In this document: piece after piece, positions 1 through 8,543 of the stretch
Layout of the letters: every line of letters begins with the position of its first letter
How positions within the stretch are numbered: position 1 is the stretch's first letter
DNA from: Alkalibacterium sp049389645
GTDB lineage: Bacteria > Bacillota > Bacilli > Lactobacillales > Carnobacteriaceae_A
Assembly (NCBI RefSeq): GCF_049389645.1
Contig: NZ_CP186540.1
Span: forward strand, 1,054,001-1,118,000
Direction of reading: 5' to 3'
Length of the DNA stretch: 64,000 nucleotides
The notes under the pieces: generated by a model
Told to the model about the DNA's origin: nothing
The model's database searches: none
The model's input: only the letters and a program-made list of their open reading frames with translations
Position numbers and translations under genes: made by a program

Positions 1-557
1 GTACCAACAAGCATTAATCCTGATGTCCCGGCATCATTCCCCAACGATTGTACAAAGGAGACCATCACACCGAAAGTTAAAATGGTAATAAGATTGTCAA
101 AAGCCACCAGACCCAAGAGGTTTTGTGTCATTTCACCTTCAGATTTTTTTTCTTTTACTATCTCTACCACGCCAGCAGGAGATACAGACATCGCAAGCGG
201 ACCCAGTATCAGTGCGTATTGAAGGGGCATGCCAACAAACCACGTAACCAGGACCACTGTCACACCTGTCAATAGTGTGTTTCCCAGTGACAAGATAATC
301 AAGTTTCTACCAAACGCTTTAAATACGCGGTAATGAAGTTCAGTTCCTACTGACAAAGCTAGCATACCTAACGCGAGTTCGTTGACAAATCCCAATTCGT
401 AATAAATATCTGATGTGATGAAGTTGAGCACGCTTGGTCCCAGAAACAAACCCATCAATATATAGCCGGTGACTGTGGGTAACTGCAGTTTCTTTGCCAG
501 TTTCCCACCTCCCATGCCAGCGACCAGAATAACAGCAATGTAAAGTGAATACGTCAT
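1..557 (-). CDS. CPA2-family cation:proton antiporter, copy A (3' part outside window)
   Basis: The reading frame starts at an ATG at 557 on the minus strand and runs off the left edge, so only about the first 185 residues are visible. They align along their whole length with the intact copy at 2430-3599, including the start (MTYSLYIAVILVAGM), TGYILMGLFLGPS in the second membrane segment and LGPLAMSVSPAGV further on. This is the Na_H_Exchanger fold of membrane-embedded cation/H+ antiporters. It lies 36 bp downstream of a PII-like gene, the same spacing as in copy B. Family assignment is firm; the ion transported cannot be read from the sequence. Confidence 0.85.
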   Translation of the reverse strand, partial: MTYSLYIAVILVAGMGGGKLAKKLQLPTVTGYILMGLFLGPSVLNFITSDIYYELGFVNELALGMLALSVGTELHYRVFKAFGRNLIILSLGNTLLTGVTVVLVTWFVGMPLQYALILGPLAMSVSPAGVVEIVKEKKSEGEMTQNLLGLVAFDNLITILTFGVMVSFVQSLGNDAGTSGLMLVG

Positions 558-593
558 GTTTATAAAACCCTTCTTCTTCTATATTTTTACTAT

Positions 594-926
594 TTAGAAT
601 TCGATTCCTTTTGTAAAGTTCACTGGCACACTGAAAAAGATAGCATTATCGGGTTTTGTCAAATCACCACAGACGCTTTCAGCAATCGAAAGTACTTCGT
701 CCCGTTCCGCCTCATCTTTTACCACCGTGAAAACAGTCTTGCTATTTGATTCACGTTCTTTCCCAAGTTCCGCAAACATCGAAAACATCGGAAACTGGTT
801 GGAAATAAGATGCCCCATCCCGCTACTATCGAGCACTGTTGCTCCTTTAATCTCATAACGCATAAATAATGTTAAAATCTCATCCAACAAATCGATCTTA
901 TTCAAGACGATAACTACAAGTTCCAT
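594..926 (-). CDS. PII-like small regulatory protein, copy A
   Basis: 110 residues. The order of elements fits the ferredoxin-like fold of the PII/CutA superfamily: strand (MELVVIVLN), helix (DLLDEILTLF), strand (GATVLDSSGMG), a long T-loop-like segment (about residues 40-63), strand (KTVFTVV), helix (ERDEVLSIAESV), strand (AIFFSVPV). SSGMG sits where classical PII proteins have their glycine-rich turn before the T-loop. The protein differs from copy B at about 8 of 110 positions. It is first in a two-gene unit with the antiporter. By analogy with PII proteins that gate membrane transporters, such as GlnK/AmtB, I infer that it regulates the antiporter; the ligand is unknown. Confidence 0.7.
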   Translation of the reverse strand: MELVVIVLNKIDLLDEILTLFMRYEIKGATVLDSSGMGHLISNQFPMFSMFAELGKERESNSKTVFTVVKDEAERDEVLSIAESVCGDLTKPDNAIFFSVPVNFTKGIEF

Positions 927-1258
927 ATCATATTCCTTCCTTCTTATAAGTTGATTATTAAATATTTAACATTAGGATACTACTTAAGCGTTTTTTTATA
1001 TACTTAGATTTAATTATGAACAACTATGAACAGTTATTCAAGCGATTCTCTTAAAAAGAAGTGAATAGGTTGAATAAATACACATAAAAAAGATTTTCTT
1101 ATAGTTATATTTTTAGATATAAACATAACCTGACTTTTAAAATATTCTTATATACTCGTATAGCCTTATTGCATATGGCAAAAATCGGGCAAAAAAATAG
1201 ACACCTCATTTTTGAAGTGCCTAGAATACATACTCACTTTTTGAAAATATCCATCTTT
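927..1258. other. Intergenic region upstream of PII-like copy A
   Basis: AT-rich and without a convincing reading frame. The first ~60 bp are clearly related to the sequence upstream of copy B (3969-4030), so the tandem duplication included the promoter side. The right end holds a terminator-like hairpin (1192-1226) for the gene that follows. I see nothing else. Confidence 0.5.
1192..1226 (-). terminator. Terminator of the toroid-protein gene
   Basis: On the minus strand an imperfect stem AGGCACTTCA / TGAGGTGTCT is followed by a run of T. It lies about 30 bp after the stop codon of the gene at 1259-2191. Confidence 0.55.
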
Positions 1259-2191
1259 CTAATACGTATCAGTAGTTTCACAGAAAACCATTGGGTTGTA
1301 CAATTTCAGAATTTTTAAAGCACGAAAGGTATTGAAACGACTATATTTAGTGGTTTCCAACTTAAAATGAGTCTTGCCAGAATATTTTTCCCCTTTACGA
1401 ATTGCTCCATTTTGCAACTGAGCAACAACACGTTCGAGTGTTTCATTCATTCGTTCATCATAGGGGTAATTTATATCTACAAAATACTCTAAAGCACGAA
1501 AACAATCGTACTTATAGCGGGTAGGGTAATGAAATTTTGCAAAGTCTGGATCGGCGATTTTTTTCTTACTGATAGAGTAAAGTAGTTTTCTGGACAGTAA
1601 GTATTCTTGTCCTTTTTTAACTTCGTCTTTGATTTCATTTAATCTGTAAGTATAGCCACATTGTTCATACTCTGCAAAAGCTTCCAAAACACAAATTGTT
1701 GTATGGAATGAGCCACGTTTTGACTTATTGGTTGTTGAATCCCACGCACAGTTCCAGCCACCATCTTCCATTTGGTGTGCTAGAATATAATCGACGATTT
1801 CATGTATCCTCTCATCCCTAAATCTCCCGTAACAAATAATACTCAAAAGCATTGCGGACATACACATGTCTTGAAAACGTCGTGTTGAAACCTTTCCCCG
1901 GTTAAACCATAGCCCATCTAACAGCTTATTTGCTCCCCTTTGGTAAAAGGGATGGTTGTAAGTTGCTTCCATGTACTTGAGTTCTAAGAGGGTATAATGA
2001 CTAGAAATCCATAAAGGGGAGTAAATTCCACCTCCCCATTCATTTGTATTCTCATCAAATAAATCGAAATACTGCTGAATATATCCTGTATTATCTTGAT
2101 CCACCTGCTGCCCTAAAAGATACTTGTCTGTTAAATACTTTATGGTATTGTCGCCAGAGACTAACCAATCAATTATATTTCCATTTTTCAT
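1259..2191 (-). CDS. Alpha/alpha-toroid (prenyltransferase / squalene-cyclase repeat-like) protein
   Basis: 310 residues, with a good AGGAGG ribosome site 7 nt before the ATG. There is no signal peptide or membrane segment. The helical repeat pattern and the QMEDGGWNCAWD segment (about residues 140-151) resemble the QW-type repeats of terpenoid-cyclase/protein-prenyltransferase toroids. The acidic DXDD motif of squalene-hopene cyclases is not visible, so cyclase activity should not be assumed. Related proteins in Firmicutes are generally uncharacterised. It sits between the duplicated antiporter/PII pairs A and B and has its own terminators, so it looks like an independent insertion rather than part of either unit. 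Confidence 0.55.
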   Translation of the reverse strand: MKNGNIIDWLVSGDNTIKYLTDKYLLGQQVDQDNTGYIQQYFDLFDENTNEWGGGIYSPLWISSHYTLLELKYMEATYNHPFYQRGANKLLDGLWFNRGKVSTRRFQDMCMSAMLLSIICYGRFRDERIHEIVDYILAHQMEDGGWNCAWDSTTNKSKRGSFHTTICVLEAFAEYEQCGYTYRLNEIKDEVKKGQEYLLSRKLLYSISKKKIADPDFAKFHYPTRYKYDCFRALEYFVDINYPYDERMNETLERVVAQLQNGAIRKGEKYSGKTHFKLETTKYSRFNTFRALKILKLYNPMVFCETTDTY

Positions 2192-2351
2192 ACGTGTACC
2201 TCCTTTCGTTGTAAAACGATTGAGACTGATTTGATAATATTTCTGTACATATATTTTATCATAGCTGGATTGAGAGCCCCTTCATTTATACTTTAAACCG
2301 TGTGAAAATTTGTAAGAATACTCTAATTTTTTTACTAATTTTTAGATATAA

Positions 2352-2398
2352 AAAAATACACGATTTCACAGTCTTTTTAGGGACCGAAGAGTCGTGTG
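2352..2398 (-). terminator. Terminator of antiporter unit B
   Basis: On the minus strand, CACGACTCTTCGGTC pairs imperfectly with GACTGTGAAATCGTG, followed by TATTTTTTT. It lies 30 bp beyond the antiporter stop. Confidence 0.7.
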
Positions 2399-2429
2399 CT
2401 TAATGATGATTATTCTTTTATTTTTATCT

Positions 2430-3599
2430 TTAGGCTTCTGTCTCACCTACTCTATCTAGCGCTTTTCCTAATAGTAACGGACCGAAAATTTGAAAGAATA
2501 TGACCCCGGTCAGTACAATTCCCGTAATTGCACCAGAAACTTCAGGCAAACTGCGTTCAGCAATGGTAGCCAATCCTATTGCTATCCCTCCTTGCGGCAG
2601 TAGACCAAAACCTAAATTGAAACGCACTTTTTCACTGATAGATGTGAACCGAGAAAAGATGACGATTCCCAAATATCTACCGAAGGAACGCGCTAAAATA
2701 TAGCCCAGACCGATTACTCCTACTTGTCCAATAATCGATATATCTATAAATGAACCAGATAAAGTGAGGAAGAGAATAAATACGGGCAGTTCGATACGAC
2801 TAAGTAGAGATGAAATCAATATTTTTCTAGAGGTTAAGTTACTAATGACAACACCAGCAATCATATTGGTTAAAATTGGAGAGAGATCAAAGTAAAAAGC
2901 CGCACCCGAATTAAATAAAATAGCAGCAATCAGTAGAGTCAGTAACCTATCACTACTCGTTTTCTCACTTCTAATAAAATATGATACAAAAACACCACCG
3001 ATTATTCCTACAAGAAATGCAAACAATATATCTATTATAACCGTTGCAACAAGTAATAAACCTGATGTGCCACCATCATTTCCAAGCGATTGTACAAAAG
3101 AAACCATCATACCAAAAGCCAAAATGGTAACAAGATTATCAAAAGCCACTAAACCCAAAAGATTTTGTGTCATTTCACCTTTAGCCTTTTTTTCTTTAAC
3201 TATCTCTAAAACTCCTGCAGGTGACACAGACATCGCAAGCGGACCTAGTATCAATGCATAATGTATAGGCATTCCCAGAAACCACGTAACCAATACCACA
3301 GTCACTCCTGTTAAAAGAGTATTTCCAAGGGATAAGATAATCAAGTTTTTACCAAATACTTTAAAGATACGGTAATGAAGTTCGGTTCCTATTGACATAG
3401 CCATCATCCCTAATGCGAGCTCACCGACAAATCCAAAATCGTAATATACTTCTGACGTTACGAAATTAAGTACACTCGGACCCAAGAATAATCCCATTAG
3501 TATATAGCCTGTGACTGAGGGTAACTTAATTTTCTTTGCCAGGTTGCCACCTACCATTCCAGCGACCAAGATAACAGCAATGTAAAGTGAATATGTCAT
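2430..3599 (-). CDS. CPA2-family cation:proton antiporter, copy B
   Basis: 389 residues, almost entirely hydrophobic, with about 12 predicted membrane segments and no cytoplasmic RCK/TrkA tail. It therefore corresponds to just the membrane domain of Kef/Nha-type CPA2 exchangers. Typical family segments are TGYILMGLFLGPS near residue 31, LGPLAMSVSPAGV near 118 and LLPQGGIAIGLATIAERS near 333. It would exchange Na+ or K+ for protons in the cytoplasmic membrane. It lies 36 bp downstream of PII-like copy B, in the same unit. The missing regulatory tail together with a separate PII-like partner suggests that regulation is supplied in trans (inference). Confidence 0.9.
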   Translation of the reverse strand: MTYSLYIAVILVAGMVGGNLAKKIKLPSVTGYILMGLFLGPSVLNFVTSEVYYDFGFVGELALGMMAMSIGTELHYRIFKVFGKNLIILSLGNTLLTGVTVVLVTWFLGMPIHYALILGPLAMSVSPAGVLEIVKEKKAKGEMTQNLLGLVAFDNLVTILAFGMMVSFVQSLGNDGGTSGLLLVATVIIDILFAFLVGIIGGVFVSYFIRSEKTSSDRLLTLLIAAILFNSGAAFYFDLSPILTNMIAGVVISNLTSRKILISSLLSRIELPVFILFLTLSGSFIDISIIGQVGVIGLGYILARSFGRYLGIVIFSRFTSISEKVRFNLGFGLLPQGGIAIGLATIAERSLPEVSGAITGIVLTGVIFFQIFGPLLLGKALDRVGETEA

Positions 3600-3635
3600 G
3601 TTTATAAAACCCTTCTTCTTTTATATTTTTACTAT

Positions 3636-3968
3636 TTATAGTTCCATTCCTTTTGTAAAGTTCACTGGTACACTGAAAAAGATAGCATTATCGGGTTTAG
3701 TTAAATCTCCACAGACACTTTCAGTTATTGAAAGAACTTCTTTGCGTTCCGCCTCGTCTTTTACCACAGTTAAAATCGTTTTACTATTTGATGCACGTTC
3801 TTTCCCAAGTTCCGCGAACATTGAGAACATGGGAAACTGATTAGAAATAAGGTGTCCCATTCCACTACTGTCCAAGACGGTTGCTCCTTTGATCTCATAA
3901 CGCATAAATAATGCTAAAATCTCATCCAACAAATCGATCTTGTTCAAGACGATAACTACAAGTTCCAT
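3636..3968 (-). CDS. PII-like small regulatory protein, copy B
   Basis: 110 residues, about 93% identical to the protein at 594-926; the changes are scattered, for example T19A, E59A and D76K. It has the same PII-like strand/helix order and the same SSGMG turn. It heads the unit with the antiporter at 2430-3599. Keeping both copies nearly identical and open suggests that each antiporter retains its own partner. A CutA-like or SbtB-like protein is the main alternative within the same fold. Confidence 0.7.
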   Translation of the reverse strand: MELVVIVLNKIDLLDEILALFMRYEIKGATVLDSSGMGHLISNQFPMFSMFAELGKERASNSKTILTVVKDEAERKEVLSITESVCGDLTKPDNAIFFSVPVNFTKGMEL

Positions 3969-4370
3969 ATCGTATTCCTTCCTTTTTATAAGTTTATTAC
4001 TAAATGTTTAACATTAATGTACTTATTGAAGGCATTTTTGTAACACTCAATTTAATTACGGACTAGAACGTACCTTATTTCAAGCATTTCATGAGAATAG
4101 CGGTGTGTTGCAAACTTAATCGCACAAATTGGTTATACATTCACATCACTCTGGTTCTAGTACGGTAAGATATGGGCAAAATAAAACGTTTCACAGCTTT
4201 TTTTATGAGCTGCAAAACGAAAATATCATCTTTTATTTTATTTAAAAGTAATGTTTAATCTAAAATAAAAGATGACATTTATTAGCACCTTTTATTATTA
4301 GTTGATCCAACACCCTTTTTCATCTGACTATCAGTAAAATGTAGGGTGCTATACAATAAATGAAAGGAGA
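3969..4370. other. Intergenic region between antiporter units B and C
   Basis: No reading frame. It contains a terminator for unit C (4183-4219) and a perfect 14-bp inverted repeat, CATCTTTTATTTTA at 4227-4240 and its complement at 4261-4274, whose hairpin lacks a T-run. A third, weaker pairing is AGCACC (4284-4289) with GGTGCT (4345-4350). Confidence 0.5.
4183..4219 (-). terminator. Terminator of antiporter unit C
   Basis: On the minus strand, CGTTTTGCAGCT pairs with AGCTGTGAAACG around a 9-nt loop, followed by TTTTATTTT. Confidence 0.65.
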
Positions 4371-5555
4371 TCATTCATTCTCTGGGGATATTTCTCCAGC
4401 TTTAGTTAATGCTATTTTGGTAATGAGTGGTCCAACCAGCTCATAAATAAGGGTGGCAGACAGCACCACGACTTTAATTTGGACCGCATACATGGGGACA
4501 ACAGATTCCGCTATAGCTGTCAACCCAATGGCAACACCTGCTTGCGGTATAAGCGTCGCTCCCAGATAACGACCGACGGTTTCAGGCGCGTGAGTGATTT
4601 TTGCACCCACGTAAGTCCCGGAAATTTTCCCCACTACTCTTAATAAAATATAGGCTATTCCAATAAACCCTACTGAAGGAATAATAGCTAAATTCAATTC
4701 TGCACCAGATACTACAAAAAACATCACATATATTGGTGCGGTTACACGATCAGATAATTCAATCATAGAAGATGCGGCTGAAGATATGTTTGTTAACACG
4801 GCTCCCATAACCATTATAGTTAATAATTCAGAAATACCAAAGAATGCCGACAAGCCACTTCCTAAGAATACAAAAGTGATCAAGATGATCAAGCGATTAC
4901 TGCTTGTTCTAAACAACTTTAGTGGCCACTTCATAATCAAACCTAAAATTGTTCCCACTACTAGAGCATAAAAGATGTCCAAAAATGGATTTAAAATAGA
5001 TAAAAACAAGGAGAACTCTCCATCAACCTCTAATAGTGACTTTGCAATTGTTGATGCAAAACCAAAGAGTATTAACGCAATGGCATCATCTAAAGCAACG
5101 ACGCTTAATAAAGTTTCGGTAACAGGACCCTTTGCTTTAAATTCTTTTATTACCATTATGGTAGCTGCTGGAGCAGTGGCTGCGGCGATTGCTCCCAACA
5201 TGATCGCAAACGGCAGTTCAACTCCGAATAACAAAAGACCACTCGTCACGATTATCACGGCAAAAGAGGCTTCGAAAATTGCGATAATAACCGGTGTAAG
5301 TCCTACCCGTTTAAAATAACTCCGTTTGAAAGATGATCCGATAGTGAATGCAATAAACGCTAACGCTATTTGTGGAACGATTTCAAAACTTTCGAGTACC
5401 TCAGACGTGAGACCATTCAATAGTGAAGGGCCCACCAGCAATCCACCCAATAAATAGCCAGTAACACTAGGTAATTTAATAAAAGTTGCTAATTGTCCAA
5501 AAACTAACCCCACCAAGAGAACAATAGCAATATACAATATATTTGATACTTCCAA
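4371..5555 (-). CDS. CPA2-family cation:proton antiporter, copy C (diverged)
   Basis: 394 residues, about 12 membrane segments, same architecture as copies A and B but clearly diverged. TGYLLGGLLVGPS replaces TGYILMGLFLGPS, AAATAPAATIMVIKE lies in the middle, and the conserved TLIPQAGVAIGLTAIAES segment is near residue 329. There is no RCK tail. It follows its own PII-like gene by 46 bp. Divergence from A/B suggests a different ion, affinity or pH range, but this cannot be read from sequence alone. Confidence 0.88.
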   Translation of the reverse strand: MEVSNILYIAIVLLVGLVFGQLATFIKLPSVTGYLLGGLLVGPSLLNGLTSEVLESFEIVPQIALAFIAFTIGSSFKRSYFKRVGLTPVIIAIFEASFAVIIVTSGLLLFGVELPFAIMLGAIAAATAPAATIMVIKEFKAKGPVTETLLSVVALDDAIALILFGFASTIAKSLLEVDGEFSLFLSILNPFLDIFYALVVGTILGLIMKWPLKLFRTSSNRLIILITFVFLGSGLSAFFGISELLTIMVMGAVLTNISSAASSMIELSDRVTAPIYVMFFVVSGAELNLAIIPSVGFIGIAYILLRVVGKISGTYVGAKITHAPETVGRYLGATLIPQAGVAIGLTAIAESVVPMYAVQIKVVVLSATLIYELVGPLITKIALTKAGEISPENE

Positions 5556-5601
5556 CTTTACGACCTTCTTTTCTTTTTTTTGACGCTAATAAATTCTAGC
5601 T

Positions 5602-5946
5602 TTATTCTCTGATGCCTTCTTGAAATAATACGGGTACAGCGAACATGATCCCAGTATCTGGTTCACCAATATCTTTCAGTACATTTCTGACTGTTTTACG
5701 TGCCAAATCAAGATCTTCTTCAGGAATAACACTATAAATAGTTTTGTTTTCCGCATGGTCAGATATGATCAATGGTCTGATTGTTGAAAATATTTTTGCT
5801 TCATCTAGATGAGATAAATGCTGTGCCATTCCAACAGAATCTATCACGGTTGCAGCTTGCCCAACTTCGTCATTAAATTTCAACAATAAATCATCGAGCA
5901 ATTCGGTTTGGTTTAATACAATTATAAACAATACTTTATTTTTCAT
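5602..5946 (-). CDS. PII-like small regulatory protein, copy C
   Basis: 114 residues from the ATG at 5946, chosen because AAAGGGAG lies just upstream and because the protein then aligns with copies A and B from its first strand (KVLFIIVLNQ). An open frame continues upstream to 6048, but those residues have no counterpart in the paralogues. The VIDSVGMAQHL segment matches VLDSSGMGHLI, and the C-terminal strand AVPVLFQEG matches SVPVNFTKG. It is co-directional with antiporter C. This third pairing of the same two families supports a functional partnership. Confidence 0.68.
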   Translation of the reverse strand: MKNKVLFIIVLNQTELLDDLLLKFNDEVGQAATVIDSVGMAQHLSHLDEAKIFSTIRPLIISDHAENKTIYSVIPEEDLDLARKTVRNVLKDIGEPDTGIMFAVPVLFQEGIRE

Positions 5947-6247
5947 TTTTACACTCCCTTTCTTTCGTCTATATATAAGCATACGCCTAACTTTTAAATA
6001 CACAAGCGAGTAAAGGGCTTTCAAAGCATATTGTTGAAAATAATGCAAGTATTTTCAACTAAAAGTAGTGTTTATGTCAAAAAACGGTTTTCTTGAACTC
6101 TTTCAACCATCATTATTTCTATCATCACTGATACTCAAATTTCATGGTTGTTATATATTTATTTTTATGTATACTGTGGATGTAGGTAGCAAATCAAGCA
6201 AATTGATAGACCTAAAAATGATTTAAAAAGGAGATTGACACTCGGTT

Positions 6248-6700
6248 ATGTGGCAGTTTAAACACTTTCAAGAATTAGATGCACAAGATTTTCATCAAAT
6301 AATAAAAGAACGTACGAAGATTTTTGTCGTTGAACAAGGCTGTGCCTATCAAGAAGTGGATGATATCGACTTAAGAGCCATTCATGTTGTAAAAAGACAA
6401 AAGAATTCAATTAAAGCTTATGCACGTATTTACAAAGAGGATCATAAAATGAAAATCGGACGCGTTTTAGTCCCTGAAGAATATAGAAATGAAGGACACG
6501 GCAAAGAGCTAATTAAGGTAGCCCTTGATTACGTAAAATGTCATCATCCAAACAGTGAGGTGTCTATTCAAGCTGAAGCTTATCTTAAGGATTTTTATGA
6601 GAAATTCGGTTTTGAAACAACGTCTGATCTATACTACGATTACGCCATAGGTCACTACGATATGAAATTAATTCGTAAAGAGATTGTTCTGCAGCAGTAA
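6248..6700 (+). CDS. GNAT-family N-acetyltransferase, ElaA-like
   Basis: 150 residues. The N-terminal half has the ElaA-type pattern (RTKIFVVEQGCAYQEVDDID, about residues 22-41), followed by the acetyl-CoA-binding signature region RVLVPEEYRNEGHGKELIK (about 76-94) with R/Q-x-x-G-x-G/A spacing, and FYEKFGFE near 115. It would transfer an acetyl group to an unknown amine. The SD sequence AAGGAG is about 13 nt from the ATG, unusually far; no better start is in frame. It is divergent from the antiporter array and monocistronic, ending at a strong terminator. Confidence 0.85.
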   Translation: MWQFKHFQELDAQDFHQIIKERTKIFVVEQGCAYQEVDDIDLRAIHVVKRQKNSIKAYARIYKEDHKMKIGRVLVPEEYRNEGHGKELIKVALDYVKCHHPNSEVSIQAEAYLKDFYEKFGFETTSDLYYDYAIGHYDMKLIRKEIVLQQ

Positions 6701-6728
6701 TTGCTAGAATTTTATGCAAAAACTAAAA

Positions 6729-6770
6729 ACGACCCTGGAGAGATTTAAAAACTCTCCAGGGTCGTCTTGT
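6729..6770. terminator. Strong, probably bidirectional terminator
   Basis: A perfect 14-bp stem, ACGACCCTGGAGAG with its complement, around a 9-nt AT loop. It sits between two convergent genes, the acetyltransferase and the CaCA exchanger. Confidence 0.85.
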
Positions 6771-6795
6771 TTGACACTAAACTTATTCAGTTGAT

Positions 6796-7809
6796 TTAAA
6801 TAAAATTAGTGAGTAAATAAACAGCATAGATACCTAATAGAACAAATCCATGTTTTCGGTTAACAGCATTTAATTTTTTGGAGAACATCGGGTAGCTTAG
6901 CAGCCCGAACAAGAGCAATAAAAACGGAAACTGCAGCAGATAGTAAATTTCAGGCACGACTTGCCCAGTTGGCAGCAGCGTAATGGTCGCGCCCATAACT
7001 AAGATGAAATTCATCATATTAGCGCCTAACACATTTCCAATAGCCAGTTCACCGTGACCATATCTGGTCGCGACCAGAGTTGTCGAAACTTCCGGTACGC
7101 TGGTCCCAAACGCAATAATAGTAGAAGCTATCACACTGTCTGGTATCCCCATACGAGCAGCCGTTATTTCTGCGGTTGACACCAGCAAAGTGGCTCCCAG
7201 TGTCACGCCTAAAGAACTCAGTAATAAGAGCCACACACTTTTTTTGATACCCGATGATTTTCCCTCTTCATTTTTCCCCGTTTCTTTTTCGACCTCTTCA
7301 ATATCTCCCAATATGGCTTCCGGCTTTTTCTTTACCGTATACCAAATATAAAAAGGTACCGCAAGTAAAAACAGCAGGCCAAAGCTTCTCGGGAGAAGAC
7401 CTTCTCTCGGAAAATCACCAAAGGCAATACTTGTTCCGATAAAAAGTAAAGCGGTAAATGTTAAGATCATAAATGTTTTTTTCGTTTCTTTTCGAATCGG
7501 AAGCAACCCTCCCACTGCGCCAATCCCCAGTACTAGTGACGTATTGGTTATGACTGATCCAACAGCATTCCCCAAACCAAGTTGTGCATTGCCGTTCAAC
7601 GTCGCAGCCACTGAGGATGCGACCTCCGGCAGAGTAGTTCCAACTGATAAAATAGTCGCTCCCACTACCATTTTAGATAGACCGAGAACGAGAGACATCG
7701 AAACGGCTTCTTCGATTAATTTATCGGCAGCTTGCGATAAGATGACCAAGGCTACGACAAACAAGACAATGATAACGAGTGTAGGTAATGTTTCAATATA
7801 AGTGTTCAT
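6796..7809 (-). CDS. CaCA-family sodium/calcium exchanger (YrbG-like)
   Basis: 337 residues with about 10 membrane segments in two halves. Each half contains the CaCA alpha-repeat: SVGTTLPEVASS near residue 55 and AFGTSVPEVSTT near 232, with the paired G-T-x-x-P-E residues that form the ion-binding site. A charged cytoplasmic loop (EEVEKETGKNEEGKSS) separates the halves. It would exchange Na+ or H+ for Ca2+ across the cytoplasmic membrane. An AGGAG site precedes the ATG. It is a single-gene unit. Confidence 0.9.
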   Translation of the reverse strand: MNTYIETLPTLVIIVLFVVALVILSQAADKLIEEAVSMSLVLGLSKMVVGATILSVGTTLPEVASSVAATLNGNAQLGLGNAVGSVITNTSLVLGIGAVGGLLPIRKETKKTFMILTFTALLFIGTSIAFGDFPREGLLPRSFGLLFLLAVPFYIWYTVKKKPEAILGDIEEVEKETGKNEEGKSSGIKKSVWLLLLSSLGVTLGATLLVSTAEITAARMGIPDSVIASTIIAFGTSVPEVSTTLVATRYGHGELAIGNVLGANMMNFILVMGATITLLPTGQVVPEIYYLLQFPFLLLLFGLLSYPMFSKKLNAVNRKHGFVLLGIYAVYLLTNFI

Positions 7810-7949
7810 TGACTAACTCCTAATGGATATTTTATTAACTATTTTACACATAGTATAGCAAATACATGGATAATATGTGGATTTTATTTAGAAGAAAACA
7901 AGGTTTCTCGATTGTACTCTTTACTTTTGAGGGATGTTAAAAACATGTG

Positions 7950-8420
7950 GCTGCTGACGAATAATGGAATTTCCAGTGGCCACTTGAGAAATATTAAGGG
8001 ACCACACAACGCATGGTCTTTTCCGAGTCGGTACTTAACTTGACTTCAAGTGACCGCTCACCATCAAATCAGTACTGGGTGACCGCTTGTAGGGCTCTAT
8101 ACTACCCACCCAAAGATCATCAACAAATGAGTGGGTACTCGAAGGGCTCTTTACTTACCACTCCAGAATCCTTATACCTTGGCTGGTCTCTAATAAGGTT
8201 CATCAAGACCTACTCGCGAAAAAAGATATGGTGACTAGCCACTTAGGACTGCCGTTACTATCTGCTCGCGAAATTTCTCTCATCGAGTGGGTACTCAAAA
8301 TAACCATACTGCCTAGTCAGTACCTAAAGGGACCGAGTAGGTACTTAATAAACATACTTAATCAAAATAAGCACTAAACAAACGTTTGTATTGGTCATAC
8401 TCGCTCTGAAAGCGAGTATG
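7950..8420. repeat. Degenerate interspersed repeat region, family 2, site 1
   Basis: A non-coding stretch built from variants of one word: GAGTCGGTACTTAA (8025), GAGTGGGTACTC (8129), GAGTGGGTACTCAAAATAA (8285), AGTCAGTACCTAAA (8315) and GAGTAGGTACTTAA (8335). Related words such as AGTGACCGCTCA and TGGCCACTTGAG also occur. Spacing is irregular. The region ends with a perfect 10-bp hairpin, CATACTCGCT (8396) to AGCGAGTATG (8420). The same vocabulary and the same closing hairpin recur at 40.14-40.60 kb. An open frame at 8013-8234 is fortuitous. Confidence 0.65.
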
Positions 8421-8442
8421 GTCCGCTCAACATTCAAAGGTT

Positions 8443-8474
8443 GTAGAAACTGATCTGACCAGATCAGTTTCTAC
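8443..8474. repeat. Hairpin GTAGAAACTGATCT, related to one at 47.4 kb
   Basis: Perfect 14-bp stem with a GACC loop, followed by CTTC and a short A-run. The stem and flanks (AAGGTTGTAGAAACTGA ... TCAGTTTCTACTCTT) resemble those at 47410-47447. No long T-run on either strand, so a terminator role is uncertain. Confidence 0.55.
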
Positions 8475-8489
8475 TCTTCAAAAACGAAA

Positions 8490-8526
8490 AAAGAAAGCAT
8501 AAGGATTCGAATCCTATGCTTTCTTT
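8490..8526. terminator. Terminator of acr3
   Basis: AAAGAAAGCATAAGGATTC pairs with its near-complement around a 2-nt centre. It lies 18 bp past the acr3 stop; on the minus strand the 3' arm continues into TTTTTTCG. Confidence 0.7.
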
Positions 8527-8543
8527 CCATCATCATTTAATGT

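Noticed and set aside
8013..8234. 73-aa ORF in repeat region family 2
   Set aside because: Composed of repeat words; no SD and no counterpart at the second site.
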